Source: Agrobacterium genomosp. 13 str. CFBP 6927 (lineage in GTDB: Bacteria > Pseudomonadota > Alphaproteobacteria > Rhizobiales > Rhizobiaceae). From it: a stretch of 64,000 nt of DNA. Made by a program: the position numbers and the translations under genes. Location of the stretch: NCBI GenBank assembly GCA_900012615.1, contig LT009756.1, positions 97,850-161,849 on the forward strand, in the 5' to 3' direction. A model generated the notes under the pieces. It had not been told where the DNA came from, made no database searches, and was given only the letters and a program-made list of their open reading frames with translations. Of the stretch, positions 55,089 to 63,187 are shown piece by piece (position 1 is the stretch's first letter; each line of letters opens with the position of its first letter).

Positions 55089-56191
55089 GCGCCGCCCAGA
55101 AAACCACGCTGTCCTACTTCAAGTGGGCTTTTATCGTCACCATCGTCGGTCTCATCCTCGGCGGCTATCTTGGCTGGGAAATGACCGGAACGGTCAGCGG
55201 CACGGCGACGATCTTCTTCATCTGTGCGGTGCTCGCCGTGCTGGAAATCTCGCTTTCCTTCGACAACGCCATCGTCAACGCCAACAAGCTCAAGGAGATG
55301 ACGCCGGTCTGGCAGCACCGCTTCCTGACCTGGGGTATTCTGATTGCCGTTTTCGGCATGCGTATCGTCTTCCCGCTGCTGATCGTGGTCGTTGCCGCGA
55401 ATGTCGGCCCCTGGACGGCGCTCGTCATGGCCGCCACGGAGCCGGAACGTTATTCCGAGATCATGCGTGACGCCCATCTGCCGATCGCTGCTTTCGGTGG
55501 CACCTTCCTGATGATGGTTGGCCTCAACTTCTTCTTCGACCATGAAAAGGACGTGCACTGGGTGCGTTGGATCGAGGAAAAGGCTGCGGTCTATTCCTCC
55601 GTCAAGGGCATCGAGATCGCCTTCGTGCTGGTCGTTATGCTGATCTTCTCGCGCATCATCGGCGCTAGCGACAATCCGGAGCTCGGTCCGGTCGCGGCCA
55701 ATACCTTCTTCCATTCGGCGATCTGGGGTCTTTTGACCTTCCTGCTGGTGGAAGTGGTCGGTGGTATTCTCGATCGCAGCCAGGAAGTGCTGGAAGGCGC
55801 CGCAAAAGGCGGCTTCGGGGCGTTTCTCTATCTCGAAGTGCTCGATGCGAGCTTCTCCTTCGATGGAGTTATCGGCGCCTTCGCGCTCACGCAGAACCTG
55901 TTCATCATCGCCATCGGCCTCGGCATCGGCGCCATGTATGTGCGCTCGATGACGATCATGCTGGTGGAAAAGGGAACGCTTGCCGAATACCGCTATCTGG
56001 AGCACGGCGCATTCTACGCGATCCTTATCCTGTCGGTCATCATGTATGTCCAGACCATGTTCCATATACCGGAGGTCATTACCGGCCTTGGTGGTGCGAC
56101 CCTGATCGGCATCTCGCTCTGGTCGTCGATCCGCCACAACCGTCAGCAAAGCGCTGATGCGGTTGACGCTGCACGCGGCGCGGAAATCTGA
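55085..56191 (+). CDS. TerC-superfamily (DUF475) membrane protein
   Basis: 368-aa integral membrane protein of the DUF475 branch of the TerC superfamily. Nine or so spans. The paired acidic motifs typical of TerC are present: EISLSFDNAIVNANKLK near residues 55-71 and LEVLDASFSFDGVIGAFALT near 248-267, which probably form a metal site. TerC relatives Alx, YceF and YkoY are linked to manganese efflux. GGAGG lies 9 nt before the ATG. The long structured leader upstream supports metal-responsive expression. Confidence 0.87.
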   Translation: MSAAQKTTLSYFKWAFIVTIVGLILGGYLGWEMTGTVSGTATIFFICAVLAVLEISLSFDNAIVNANKLKEMTPVWQHRFLTWGILIAVFGMRIVFPLLIVVVAANVGPWTALVMAATEPERYSEIMRDAHLPIAAFGGTFLMMVGLNFFFDHEKDVHWVRWIEEKAAVYSSVKGIEIAFVLVVMLIFSRIIGASDNPELGPVAANTFFHSAIWGLLTFLLVEVVGGILDRSQEVLEGAAKGGFGAFLYLEVLDASFSFDGVIGAFALTQNLFIIAIGLGIGAMYVRSMTIMLVEKGTLAEYRYLEHGAFYAILILSVIMYVQTMFHIPEVITGLGGATLIGISLWSSIRHNRQQSADAVDAARGAEI

Positions 56192-56206
56192 TCAGCGATG
56201 ATCCTT

Positions 56207-56238
56207 GCCTTCCGCCGCTGAGGCGGAAGGCAGTTTTT
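56207..56238 (+). terminator. terminator of the terC-like gene
   Basis: Perfect 10-bp stem GCCTTCCGCC / GGCGGAAGGC with loop GCTGA followed by AGTTTTT, beginning 15 nt after the stop codon. Confidence 0.88.
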
Positions 56239-56361
56239 AGGCATTGAATCTTGTGTTGCCTATTTTTGTTGCCATTTATTCTTTGCGTAAAATTTAAACT
56301 GTAAAGCTGATTTGCCTTCTAAAGGCCTGTTTCTGCTCTCTTTTGTGCGCCGCAATAAAAC

Positions 56362-56377
56362 TGGCACGCTTCCTGCA
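56362..56377 (+). promoter_or_regulatory. predicted sigma-54 (RpoN) promoter
   Basis: TGGCACG-CTTC-CTGCA matches the sigma-54 consensus TGGCACG-N4-TTGCA with one mismatch; the invariant GG (56363-56364) and GC (56375-56376) are 10 nt apart as required. Transcription would begin near 56388. I could not identify a confident NtrC-type enhancer in the 120 nt upstream. Confidence 0.6.
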
Positions 56378-56387
56378 TCTCACATTG

Positions 56388-56484
56388 CAAGTCCAGAGGG
56401 GACACTAAAGCCCGGAAAACGGGTCGATAAATACCGCCGCGCCGCGCGACCTTAAAGGTTTGCGAAGGCGCGGCGGTTTTGTTT
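56388..56484 (+). ncRNA. candidate sigma-54-dependent small RNA, about 97 nt
   Basis: Bounded by the predicted sigma-54 start and a strong terminator (CCGCCGCGCC, 56434-56443, with GGCGCGGCGG, 56467-56476, then TTTTGTTT). The 5' part has small hairpins, GTCC-AGAG-GGAC and CCCG-GAAAA-CGGG, and an unpaired ATAAAT stretch of the kind Hfq binds. No ORF with a ribosome binding site fits. Size, hairpins and nitrogen-type promoter recall the rhizobial MmgR family, but identity needs comparison. It could instead be an attenuated leader of the next gene. Confidence 0.55.
56434..56484 (+). terminator. terminator upstream of the MarR gene
   Basis: Perfect 10-bp GC-rich stem CCGCCGCGCC / GGCGCGGCGG with a 23-nt spacer loop followed by TTTTGTTT. 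It sits before, not after, an annotated gene, which implies a short independent transcript or attenuation. Confidence 0.75.
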
Positions 56485-56557
56485 GTGCGGTATGGTTCTT
56501 GAGTTTTGCTTCCGGTTGAATGAAAACGGTGGGATAACGACTGGAAGGTTTAGCCTT

Positions 56558-56902
56558 TTGCCTGCAGAACTTTCGCCTACGGAGGCCCTTGGGCTTTGGC
56601 ATCGTGTATCCACGGCGCAGGTAACGGCCGATGCGCCGGATTTGACCTTGCGTCAGACCGCGATCCTGCTGCAGATTTATCTCGTGCCGCCGCCCCATAC
56701 TGTTCGTGGACTGGCCGCGATGCTGGGCGTGACCAAACCGGTCATCACCCGCGCACTCGACAGTCTCGGGGTGCTGGGGCTGGTTGACAGGGTGCGTGAC
56801 GAGCGGGACAAGCGTAATGTTGTGATAAAACGCACGGTGGCAGGTGCGCTCTATCTGGAAAAATTCGGCGATCTGATTATTGATCAGGCGCGCAAGATCT
56901 AA
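56558..56902 (+). CDS. MarR-family winged-helix regulator
   Basis: Short MarR-type protein; HTH region HTVRGLAAMLGVTKPVITRALDSLGVLGLVDRVRDERDKRNVVIKRT with the typical DxRD/R wing. The start is uncertain. TTG at 56558 (LPAELSPTEALGLW) has GGAAGG 8-9 nt upstream and gives 114 aa. ATG at 56492 gives 136 aa but lies only 8 nt after a terminator and lacks a ribosome binding site. Followed after 17 nt by the NlpC/P60 gene, with which it is probably cotranscribed. Target unknown. Confidence 0.7.
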   Translation: MPAELSPTEALGLWHRVSTAQVTADAPDLTLRQTAILLQIYLVPPPHTVRGLAAMLGVTKPVITRALDSLGVLGLVDRVRDERDKRNVVIKRTVAGALYLEKFGDLIIDQARKI

Positions 56903-56919
56903 CCCCTGGATGTGAACCC

Positions 56920-57771
56920 ATGATGCTCGACCGCCGCCTGAATGTCTTCCGCTCCGATCTGGCCGACGAGAAACTGCAAGGTTTGGTCCAGGCCGAACGT
57001 TTTGTAACCGGCACCGCGGCACAGATTACGGCCCCCGTGACCGGTCTGCGGCCAACACCCGACCTTGCTGCCGGTATCGATACGGAGCTCCTCTTTGGCG
57101 AAACCGTGCGCGTTTTCGACCGGGCGAATGGCTGGGCCTGGGTGCAGGCGGATGCGGATGGTTATGCCGGTTATGTGCCCGAGACGGTGATCGGCGATGT
57201 GGTCGCCGCTACCCATCGGGTGGTTGCGCCGCGCACCTTCCTCTATCCTTCCGCCGAACTGCGCAAGCCGCCCGTTGCTGCCTTGTCCATGGGGAGCCTG
57301 ATCCGGATCGTCGGCGAGGCGGAAACACGCGGCACCCGTTATCTGTTGACTGAAAAAGGCGAGGGGGTCATCGCCGCCCATTGCCGGGAAACCGATGCGG
57401 CTCTTGAAGAAGACTATGTGGCGGTGGCGCTGCGTTTTATCGAAACGCCTTATCTCTGGGGTGGACGCTCCGGCTTCGGCATCGATTGTTCCGGCCTCGT
57501 GCAATTGTCCATGGCGATGACGGGCCGCCGGGTTCTGCGCGATACCGACATGCAGGTGAAATCGCTTGGCCTGGAGATAGAACGTGATGAATTGCGCCGC
57601 GGCGATCTGGTCTTCTGGAAGGGCCATGTCGGCCTCATGGAGAATGAGGAAACGCTGCTGCACGCCAATGGCCATACGATGAATGTCGCGCGCGAAAATC
57701 TCGATGCGGCCATCGAGCGTATCGGCTGGCTTTACGAAAAGCCGACGGCCTTCCGGCGTCTGGAAAGCTGA
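56920..57771 (+). CDS. NlpC/P60 cysteine peptidase with SH3 domains
   Basis: 283-aa peptidoglycan hydrolase-like protein without a signal peptide. One SH3-like domain is at about residues 30-95 (LLFGETVRVFDRANGWAWVQADADGYAGYVP) and a second is at about 100-155. The C-terminal NlpC/P60 domain is at about 165-280, with catalytic Cys in GIDCSGLVQ, His in WKGHVGLM and a third polar residue in HANGHTMNV. Such proteins cleave gamma-D-Glu-DAP in stem peptides, often of recycled muropeptides. 17 nt after the MarR gene. Confidence 0.88.
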   Translation: MMLDRRLNVFRSDLADEKLQGLVQAERFVTGTAAQITAPVTGLRPTPDLAAGIDTELLFGETVRVFDRANGWAWVQADADGYAGYVPETVIGDVVAATHRVVAPRTFLYPSAELRKPPVAALSMGSLIRIVGEAETRGTRYLLTEKGEGVIAAHCRETDAALEEDYVAVALRFIETPYLWGGRSGFGIDCSGLVQLSMAMTGRRVLRDTDMQVKSLGLEIERDELRRGDLVFWKGHVGLMENEETLLHANGHTMNVARENLDAAIERIGWLYEKPTAFRRLES

Positions 57772-57867
57772 GGGGGAAGCTTTTCACGAAATTGTGCCTG
57801 CCTCGCCCTTTGTGCGAATGCTGCCGAGAGCCTACATCAAATGGGTGATGGTACGGGACCGGCATCG

Positions 57868-58227
57868 ATGAAAACAAAAACGGCAACACGATTGGCAGCG
57901 GTTATCGCGGCGGTTCTCTTGAGCGCTTCCGCCGAGGCGCAGACTGTTTATCAGAACGGTTTTGCGCCGGCGCCCGACGCCTACGCGAATTTGCCCGGCG
58001 TGAAGGACCCGCGAACGCTGCAACCTAAAGTCCGTTACACCTGCCACAGCGAACTTGGCGTGACTGGATATGCCAGGGGTCCGCACCGTGATGTTTTCGG
58101 CAGCCGTGGGCTTCCCGTTCAGGGTTACCGCTGCACCGATGAAAACGGCATTTCCAGCTTTGGCGGCAGAAATCCCGTCTCCAAGGACTGGTATCCCGGC
58201 ATCAATCCCGTCGACCCGACCTTCTGA
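57868..58227 (+). CDS. hypothetical small secreted protein
   Basis: No family recognised. ATG at 57868 (MKTKTATRLAAV) gives 119 aa with a signal peptide ending SAEA before QTVYQNG. The mature protein of about 95 aa has two Cys (TCHSELG and RCTDENG) that could form one disulfide, and many Gly, Pro and aromatic residues. GGGACC lies upstream. Stands alone between the NlpC gene and pncB; no clear functional link. Confidence 0.65.
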   Translation: MKTKTATRLAAVIAAVLLSASAEAQTVYQNGFAPAPDAYANLPGVKDPRTLQPKVRYTCHSELGVTGYARGPHRDVFGSRGLPVQGYRCTDENGISSFGGRNPVSKDWYPGINPVDPTF

Positions 58228-58385
58228 AGTAATATGACTTAAAGCGGCGTTTGCGCCGCCCGCACTCTGGACTTGTTGTCGCTTTTTCAGATAAATCTTT
58301 GACATGACAGGCTGATAATAGCTGTCGAGGTGCGGGGTGACGTCGGCCCTGCCGATGTTCTGGGCCGATGCTGGGGAATGCAAGC

Positions 58386-59690
58386 ATGACGAAGACCGAT
58401 ATAGCAACCCGTGTCCACAATCACACCTGGAAGCTCGATCCGATCGTCCGCAGCCTGATCGATACGGATTTCTACAAACTCCTGATGTTGCAGATGATCT
58501 GGAAACTCTATCCGGAGGTCGATGCGACATTTTCCCTGATCAATCGCACCAAGACTGTGCGGCTGGCCGAAGAGATCGACGAGATGGAACTGCGCGAGCA
58601 GCTCGATCACGCGCGCACCCTGCGGCTCTCCAAGAAGGAAAACATCTGGCTCGCGGGTAATACATTTTACGGCCGCTCACAGATTTTCGAGCCGGAATTC
58701 CTCTCCTGGCTTTCCAGCTATCAATTGCCGGAATATGAGCTTTTCAAGCGCGACGGGCAGTATGAGCTGAATTTCCATGGTCGCTGGATGGACACGACGC
58801 TCTGGGAAATCCCGGCGCTGGCGATTATCAACGAGCTGCGCTCGCGCAGCGCCATGCGCTCACTTGGTTATTTCACGCTGGACGTCCTTTATGCCCGCGC
58901 AAAGGCCAAGATGTGGGAAAAGGTCGAACGGCTGCGGGAACTGCCGGGCCTGCGCATATCCGATTTCGGCACTCGCCGCCGCCACAGCTTCCTTTGGCAG
59001 CGCTGGTGTGTCGAGGCGCTGAAGGAAGGCATCGGACCCGCCTTTACCGGCACGAGCAATGTTCTTCTCGCCATGGATTCCGATCTCGAAGCCGTTGGCA
59101 CCAATGCGCATGAATTGCCGATGGTGGTTGCGGCGCTGGCACAGACCGACGAGGAACTGGCCGCTGCTCCCTATCAGGTTCTGAAGGACTGGAACCGTCT
59201 TTACGGCGGCAACCTGCTGATCGTCTTGCCGGACGCCTTCGGCACGGCGGCGTTTCTGCGCAATGCACCGGAATGGGTAGCGGATTGGACGGGTTTCCGT
59301 CCCGACAGCGCGCCGCCCATCGAAGGCGGGGAAAAGATCATCGACTGGTGGCAGAAGATGGGCCGCGACCCACGCAAAAAGATGCTGATCTTCTCGGACG
59401 GGCTGGATGTCAACGCCATCATCGACACCTACAGGCATTTCGAAGGCCGGGTGCGTATGAGCTTTGGTTGGGGCACCAACCTCACGAATGATTTTGCCGG
59501 CTGCGCGCCCAAGACCATCGCCAGCCTCAAGCCGATCTCCATCGTCTGCAAGGTCAGCGACGCCAATGGCCGGCCGGCGGTGAAGCTTTCGGACAACCCG
59601 CAAAAGGCGACGGGCGAGCCGGCCGAAGTGGAACGTTATCTGAAGTTCTTCGGCGAAGAAGATCACAAGGAACAAAAGGTTCTGGTGTGA
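58386..59690 (+). CDS. pncB: nicotinate phosphoribosyltransferase
   Basis: Salvages nicotinate to nicotinate mononucleotide with PRPP and ATP, feeding NAD synthesis. ATG at 58386 ([15 protein letters not shown]) has GGGGAA 8 nt upstream and gives 434 aa. Family signatures: [20 protein letters not shown] near 28-47, [13 protein letters not shown] near 197, [27 protein letters not shown] with the catalytic His region near 220-246, and [17 protein letters not shown] and [10 protein letters not shown] for PRPP. No operon partners. Confidence 0.96.
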   Translation: MTKTDIATRVHNHTWKLDPIVRSLIDTDFYKLLMLQMIWKLYPEVDATFSLINRTKTVRLAEEIDEMELREQLDHARTLRLSKKENIWLAGNTFYGRSQIFEPEFLSWLSSYQLPEYELFKRDGQYELNFHGRWMDTTLWEIPALAIINELRSRSAMRSLGYFTLDVLYARAKAKMWEKVERLRELPGLRISDFGTRRRHSFLWQRWCVEALKEGIGPAFTGTSNVLLAMDSDLEAVGTNAHELPMVVAALAQTDEELAAAPYQVLKDWNRLYGGNLLIVLPDAFGTAAFLRNAPEWVADWTGFRPDSAPPIEGGEKIIDWWQKMGRDPRKKMLIFSDGLDVNAIIDTYRHFEGRVRMSFGWGTNLTNDFAGCAPKTIASLKPISIVCKVSDANGRPAVKLSDNPQKATGEPAEVERYLKFFGEEDHKEQKVLV

Positions 59691-59698
59691 TCGAGACC

Positions 59699-59723
59699 GG
59701 GCGCTCCGCTTCACGAAGCGCCC
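59699..59723. terminator. hairpin between pncB and the aminopeptidase gene
   Basis: GGGCGCT (59699-59705) can pair with AGCGCCC (59717-59723), or CGCTTC with GAAGCG within it. It sits between the converging stops of pncB and the M17 gene. No strong T tract on either strand, so intrinsic termination is uncertain. Confidence 0.4.
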
Positions 59724-59753
59724 GCAACTGTTCAGATCAATAGCGTAACAAGC

Positions 59754-61148
59754 TCACTTCGCAAACTGGTGTGCGATGCAATGGAAGAGCGCTCTGATAC
59801 CCTGCGCTTCTCCACCGATCGACGAGTGATGCCGCTCGCTGAGCGACCAGCCGTAAATATCGAAATGCGCCCAGCGCTTTGTGTTGGTGACGAACCGCTT
59901 GAGAAACAGGGCGGCGGTGATCGATCCCGCCATGCCGCCTGAGGGCGCATTGGTAATATCGGCCGCGCGTGAGCGGATATCCTTGTCGTAGCCCATGTAG
60001 AGCGGCATCCGCCACAGGGGATCGTCGGTATCGATGCTGGCTTCGGCGATATCATGGGCCAGATCACTGTCGTCAGTATAGAATGGCGGCAGATCCGGGC
60101 CGAGAGCGACGCGGGCGGCACCTGTCAGCGTTGCCATGTCGATCATCAGGTCCGGTGCATCCTCGTCGGCATAGGCCAGCGCATCCGCCAGAACGAGACG
60201 GCCTTCCGCATCCGTATTGTCGATCTGTACCGTCAGACCCTTGCGGCTTTTGTAGATATCGCCAGGACGGAAGGCATTGGAGGAGATGGAGTTTTCAACG
60301 GCGGGCACGAGGACGCGCAGATCGATCGGCAGCTTCGCATCCATGATCATCAGCGCGAGGCCAAGAACATTGGCAGCACCGCCCATGTCCTTCTTCATCA
60401 GGGCCATGGAAGCGGCAGGCTTGATATCGAGACCGCCGGTATCGAAGCAGACGCCCTTGCCAACGAGGGTCAGGCGCGGATTACCCTTCTTGCCCCAGTT
60501 CATCTCCAGAAGGCGCGGCGCACTTTCGCTGGCGCGGCCAACGGCATGAATCAGCGGGAAATTTTCCTTCAGCAGATCGTCACCGGTGGTAACGCTCACC
60601 TTCGCCTTGTAATGGGCGGCAAGCGCACGGAAAGCGATTTCAAGTTCGTCCGGCCCCATGTCGTTGGCCGGAACATTGATGAGATCGCGGGCCAGGAAGA
60701 CACCCGCCAGAATACGCTTGATCTCGCCGTCTTCGGCATCCTGCGGAATGAGAAGTTTTGCCCCGCTGGTCTTGGTGGTCCTGTATTTGTCGAAGCGGTA
60801 ACTGCCAAGGCCGAAGCCGAGAGCCAGACGATTGGCCGTCAATGGCGCAGTCTCGATATGCCATTCACCTTCCGGCAGTTCGCGGGCGAGTTTGCCGGTG
60901 ATGAAGGGGATTTCGGACGGATTGCCGCCAAGCCCGAGAAGGACGCCACCCAGCGAACCATCGGAGGAGGGAACGAGCAAAATGGCGCCTGCCTCTGCCT
61001 TGAAGCCCGCTTTTTTCGCCCAGTCCAGAGCAACAGGATCAATGGCACCCTGTTCGATATGGGCTGGCGTGACGGCGAAAACCGGCAGGGTGCTGCCGGC
61101 TTTTGAGCTGAAAGGGGTCGGGCGTTCGATGAACTGATAGGGCGCCAT
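59754..61148 (-). CDS. M17 leucyl aminopeptidase family protein
   Basis: Cytoplasmic di-metal aminopeptidase that removes N-terminal residues from peptides. 464 aa. The N-terminal macro-like domain spans about 1-160. The catalytic domain has VGKGVCFDTGGLDIKPAASMALMKKDMGGAA (about residues 230-260, metal and bicarbonate ligands) and the M17 signature NTDAEGRLVLADAL near 318. More like PepB/short M17 forms than classical PepA. Converges on pncB; divergent from the tadD-like gene. Confidence 0.9.
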   Translation of the reverse strand: MAPYQFIERPTPFSSKAGSTLPVFAVTPAHIEQGAIDPVALDWAKKAGFKAEAGAILLVPSSDGSLGGVLLGLGGNPSEIPFITGKLARELPEGEWHIETAPLTANRLALGFGLGSYRFDKYRTTKTSGAKLLIPQDAEDGEIKRILAGVFLARDLINVPANDMGPDELEIAFRALAAHYKAKVSVTTGDDLLKENFPLIHAVGRASESAPRLLEMNWGKKGNPRLTLVGKGVCFDTGGLDIKPAASMALMKKDMGGAANVLGLALMIMDAKLPIDLRVLVPAVENSISSNAFRPGDIYKSRKGLTVQIDNTDAEGRLVLADALAYADEDAPDLMIDMATLTGAARVALGPDLPPFYTDDSDLAHDIAEASIDTDDPLWRMPLYMGYDKDIRSRAADITNAPSGGMAGSITAALFLKRFVTNTKRWAHFDIYGWSLSERHHSSIGGEAQGIRALFHCIAHQFAK

Positions 61149-61290
61149 GGTCTGCTTTCGTAACTGTCGAGAATCGGTGCGATTAACGCTCTGTTAGGGT
61201 TAACAGATTATTGCTTTAGCGAAAGTTGCGTCATGTGAGTCTGTCGTATGTCGGGCGCAAGATCGATAATTCTCGGGCGGGGGCGCTGCC

Positions 61291-62115
61291 ATGACTGCTT
61301 TTTCTTTGGGTGAGACGGGCCGGACAGGGTTGCTGCGGAGTGTATGTCTCGCAGCGCTTGTTTTAACCGTCTCCGGATGCGCGAGCACCAACAAGCCGGA
61401 CCGCATGTCGACCGGCTCCATTCCCGCGGCCACGCGCTCCTATGACCAGATGAACATGGACCAGCTGCGGCAGGCGGAAGAGAGCGCCGGCAAAGCCTAT
61501 GAGCGCAGCCCCAAGGACAAGTCCATCGGCATGAATTATGCCAATATGCTGATGATGACCGGCAAGAACACGCAGGCCCTTGCCGTGATGCAGCAGATTG
61601 CCATCGCCAACCCGGCCGACCGCGAGGTTCTTGCCGCCTATGGTAAGGCGCAGGCCGCCTCAGGTCAGCTCGAACAGGCCCTTTCGACCATCCAGAGAGC
61701 CCAGACGCCTGACCGCCCCGACTGGCGGCTCTATTCGGCCGAAGGCGCCGTGCTCGATCAGCTTGGTCGCTCCAACGAAGCACGTGCCAGATACCGGCAG
61801 GCGCTCGACCTGAAGCCGAACGATCCGAGCGTGCTTTCAAACCTCGGCATGTCCTATGTTTTGTCGAGTGATCCCCGCACGGCCGAGACATATCTGCAAT
61901 CCGCCATCGCACAGCCGGGTGCTGACAGCCGCGTCCGCCAGAACCTCGCGCTCGTCGTCGGTCTCCAGGGGCGCTTTGCCGAGGCCGAGCGCATTGCGGT
62001 TCAGGAACTTTCGCCGCAGCAGGCGCAGGCAAATCTGGGCTATCTGCGTGCAATGCTGTCGCAGCAGAATTCCTGGCAGCAACTGGCGAAAAAAGACAAT
62101 AAGCCAGCCGGTTGA
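61291..62115 (+). CDS. tadD: TadD-like TPR lipoprotein
   Basis: Outer-membrane-associated lipoprotein with tetratricopeptide repeats, probably the pilotin/assembly factor TadD of the Tad (Ctp) pilus. The lipobox LTVSGC is at about residues 25-30 with Cys30 acylated. TPR units run from about 50 to 240 (KSIGMNYANMLMMTGKNTQALAVMQQIA, and later PSVLSNLGMSYVLSSDPRTAETYLQSAIA). 274 aa. Converges on tadC-tadB, the core of the same pathway. Confidence 0.85.
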   Translation: MTAFSLGETGRTGLLRSVCLAALVLTVSGCASTNKPDRMSTGSIPAATRSYDQMNMDQLRQAEESAGKAYERSPKDKSIGMNYANMLMMTGKNTQALAVMQQIAIANPADREVLAAYGKAQAASGQLEQALSTIQRAQTPDRPDWRLYSAEGAVLDQLGRSNEARARYRQALDLKPNDPSVLSNLGMSYVLSSDPRTAETYLQSAIAQPGADSRVRQNLALVVGLQGRFAEAERIAVQELSPQQAQANLGYLRAMLSQQNSWQQLAKKDNKPAG

Positions 62116-62160
62116 TGTGCTCTTATACGCTTTAATCCGTGTGCTGGCCGACAACAGATC

Positions 62161-62192
62161 GCCGCTCAATTTGTTGGGCGGCCTTTGCTTTT
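62161..62192 (+). terminator. terminator of tadD
   Basis: GCCGCTCAA (62161-62169) pairs with TTGGGCGGC (62174-62182), one T-G wobble, loop TTTG, followed by CTTTGCTTTT. It reaches the stop codon of the converging tadC. Confidence 0.7.
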
Positions 62193-63178
62193 CAGAATGT
62201 GTCGAGAACCCGTATGATCGCCGGGCCGAGAATAACGGCGATAAGCACCGGCAGGAAAAATATGATCATCGGCACGGTCAGTTTCGGCGGCAGGGCCGCG
62301 GCTTTCTTTTCGGCTTCGTTCATACGCTCGTCGCGGCCTTCCTGCGCCAGAACGCGCAGCGCCTGAGCCAGCGGCGTGCCGTATCGTTCCGCCTGTATAA
62401 GCGCCTGCACCACGCTTTTGACACCGTCCAGCTGCGTGCGCATGCCAAAATTTTCAAGTGCAATTCGCCTGTCCTGCAGGAAGGAAAGCTCCGCAGTCGT
62501 CAGCATCATTTCCTCCGCCAGTTCGGGAGATTGCTCGCCCATCTCTTCCGCGACACGGCGCATCGCGGCCTCCATCGATACACCGGATTCGATACAGATC
62601 AGCATCAGATCCAGCGCATCGGGCCAAGCGCGCCGGATCGAACCCTGCCGCTTTGACATTGCGTTGGAAACGTAGATATTCGGCGCGTAAAAACCGATGT
62701 AACCGAAGAGAAGAACAGCCATCAGCCTGACGACAAAAGCCTTGTCGGCAAGGTTTCCTAGAACGAAAACCCAGATGAAGGCTACGACAAGAAAAGCGAA
62801 TGGCAGCAAGAACCGCGCGGCAAGAAAGGTGTTGAGTGCATTCTGTGAACGAAAACCTGCTGCACGCAGCTTGTTCATCGTATTCTTGTCGGCAAGTGCT
62901 TCCTGAAGGTTGAATTTTTCGACAATGCGGCGTGCAGACTGGTTGTTATTGCCACGCAGGGAGGTCTTGCCGTCTCTGCTGCTGGTAGCAAGACGCTCGC
63001 GCTCGCGGCTGCGGATGAAATCGCGCTCTGACGATACGGCCTTCATGCGTTTGGCAAAGTCTTTCCGCTCGAAGAACGGCATGATGAGCGTGTAGAGGGT
63101 CGCAAAAACAGCAAGCGTCACCAAAATGGCGATGATCGTTTGTGGATTTGTCAGGCTTGCAAAAAGGTTTTCTGTCAC
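62192..63178 (-). CDS. tadC: TadC, Tad pilus inner-membrane platform protein
   Basis: Type II secretion F-domain protein of the Tad/Flp pilus machine (CtpI in Agrobacterium). 328 aa. An N-terminal span lies at about 12-32 (TIIAILVTLAVFATLYTLI). A basic cytoplasmic stretch is followed by two spans at about 120-170 and the T2SSF domain at about 185-300 (ALDLMLICIESGVSMEAAMRRVAEEMGEQSPELAEEM), with a final span. 9 nt downstream of tadB on the same strand. Confidence 0.9.
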   Translation of the reverse strand: MTENLFASLTNPQTIIAILVTLAVFATLYTLIMPFFERKDFAKRMKAVSSERDFIRSRERERLATSSRDGKTSLRGNNNQSARRIVEKFNLQEALADKNTMNKLRAAGFRSQNALNTFLAARFLLPFAFLVVAFIWVFVLGNLADKAFVVRLMAVLLFGYIGFYAPNIYVSNAMSKRQGSIRRAWPDALDLMLICIESGVSMEAAMRRVAEEMGEQSPELAEEMMLTTAELSFLQDRRIALENFGMRTQLDGVKSVVQALIQAERYGTPLAQALRVLAQEGRDERMNEAEKKAAALPPKLTVPMIIFFLPVLIAVILGPAIIRVLDTF

Positions 63179-63187
63179 CGCGCGCCC

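Noticed and set aside
54845..56149. 434-codon minus-strand ORF opposite the terC-like gene
   Set aside because: His/Asp/Arg-rich shadow translation opposite a strongly conserved membrane protein.
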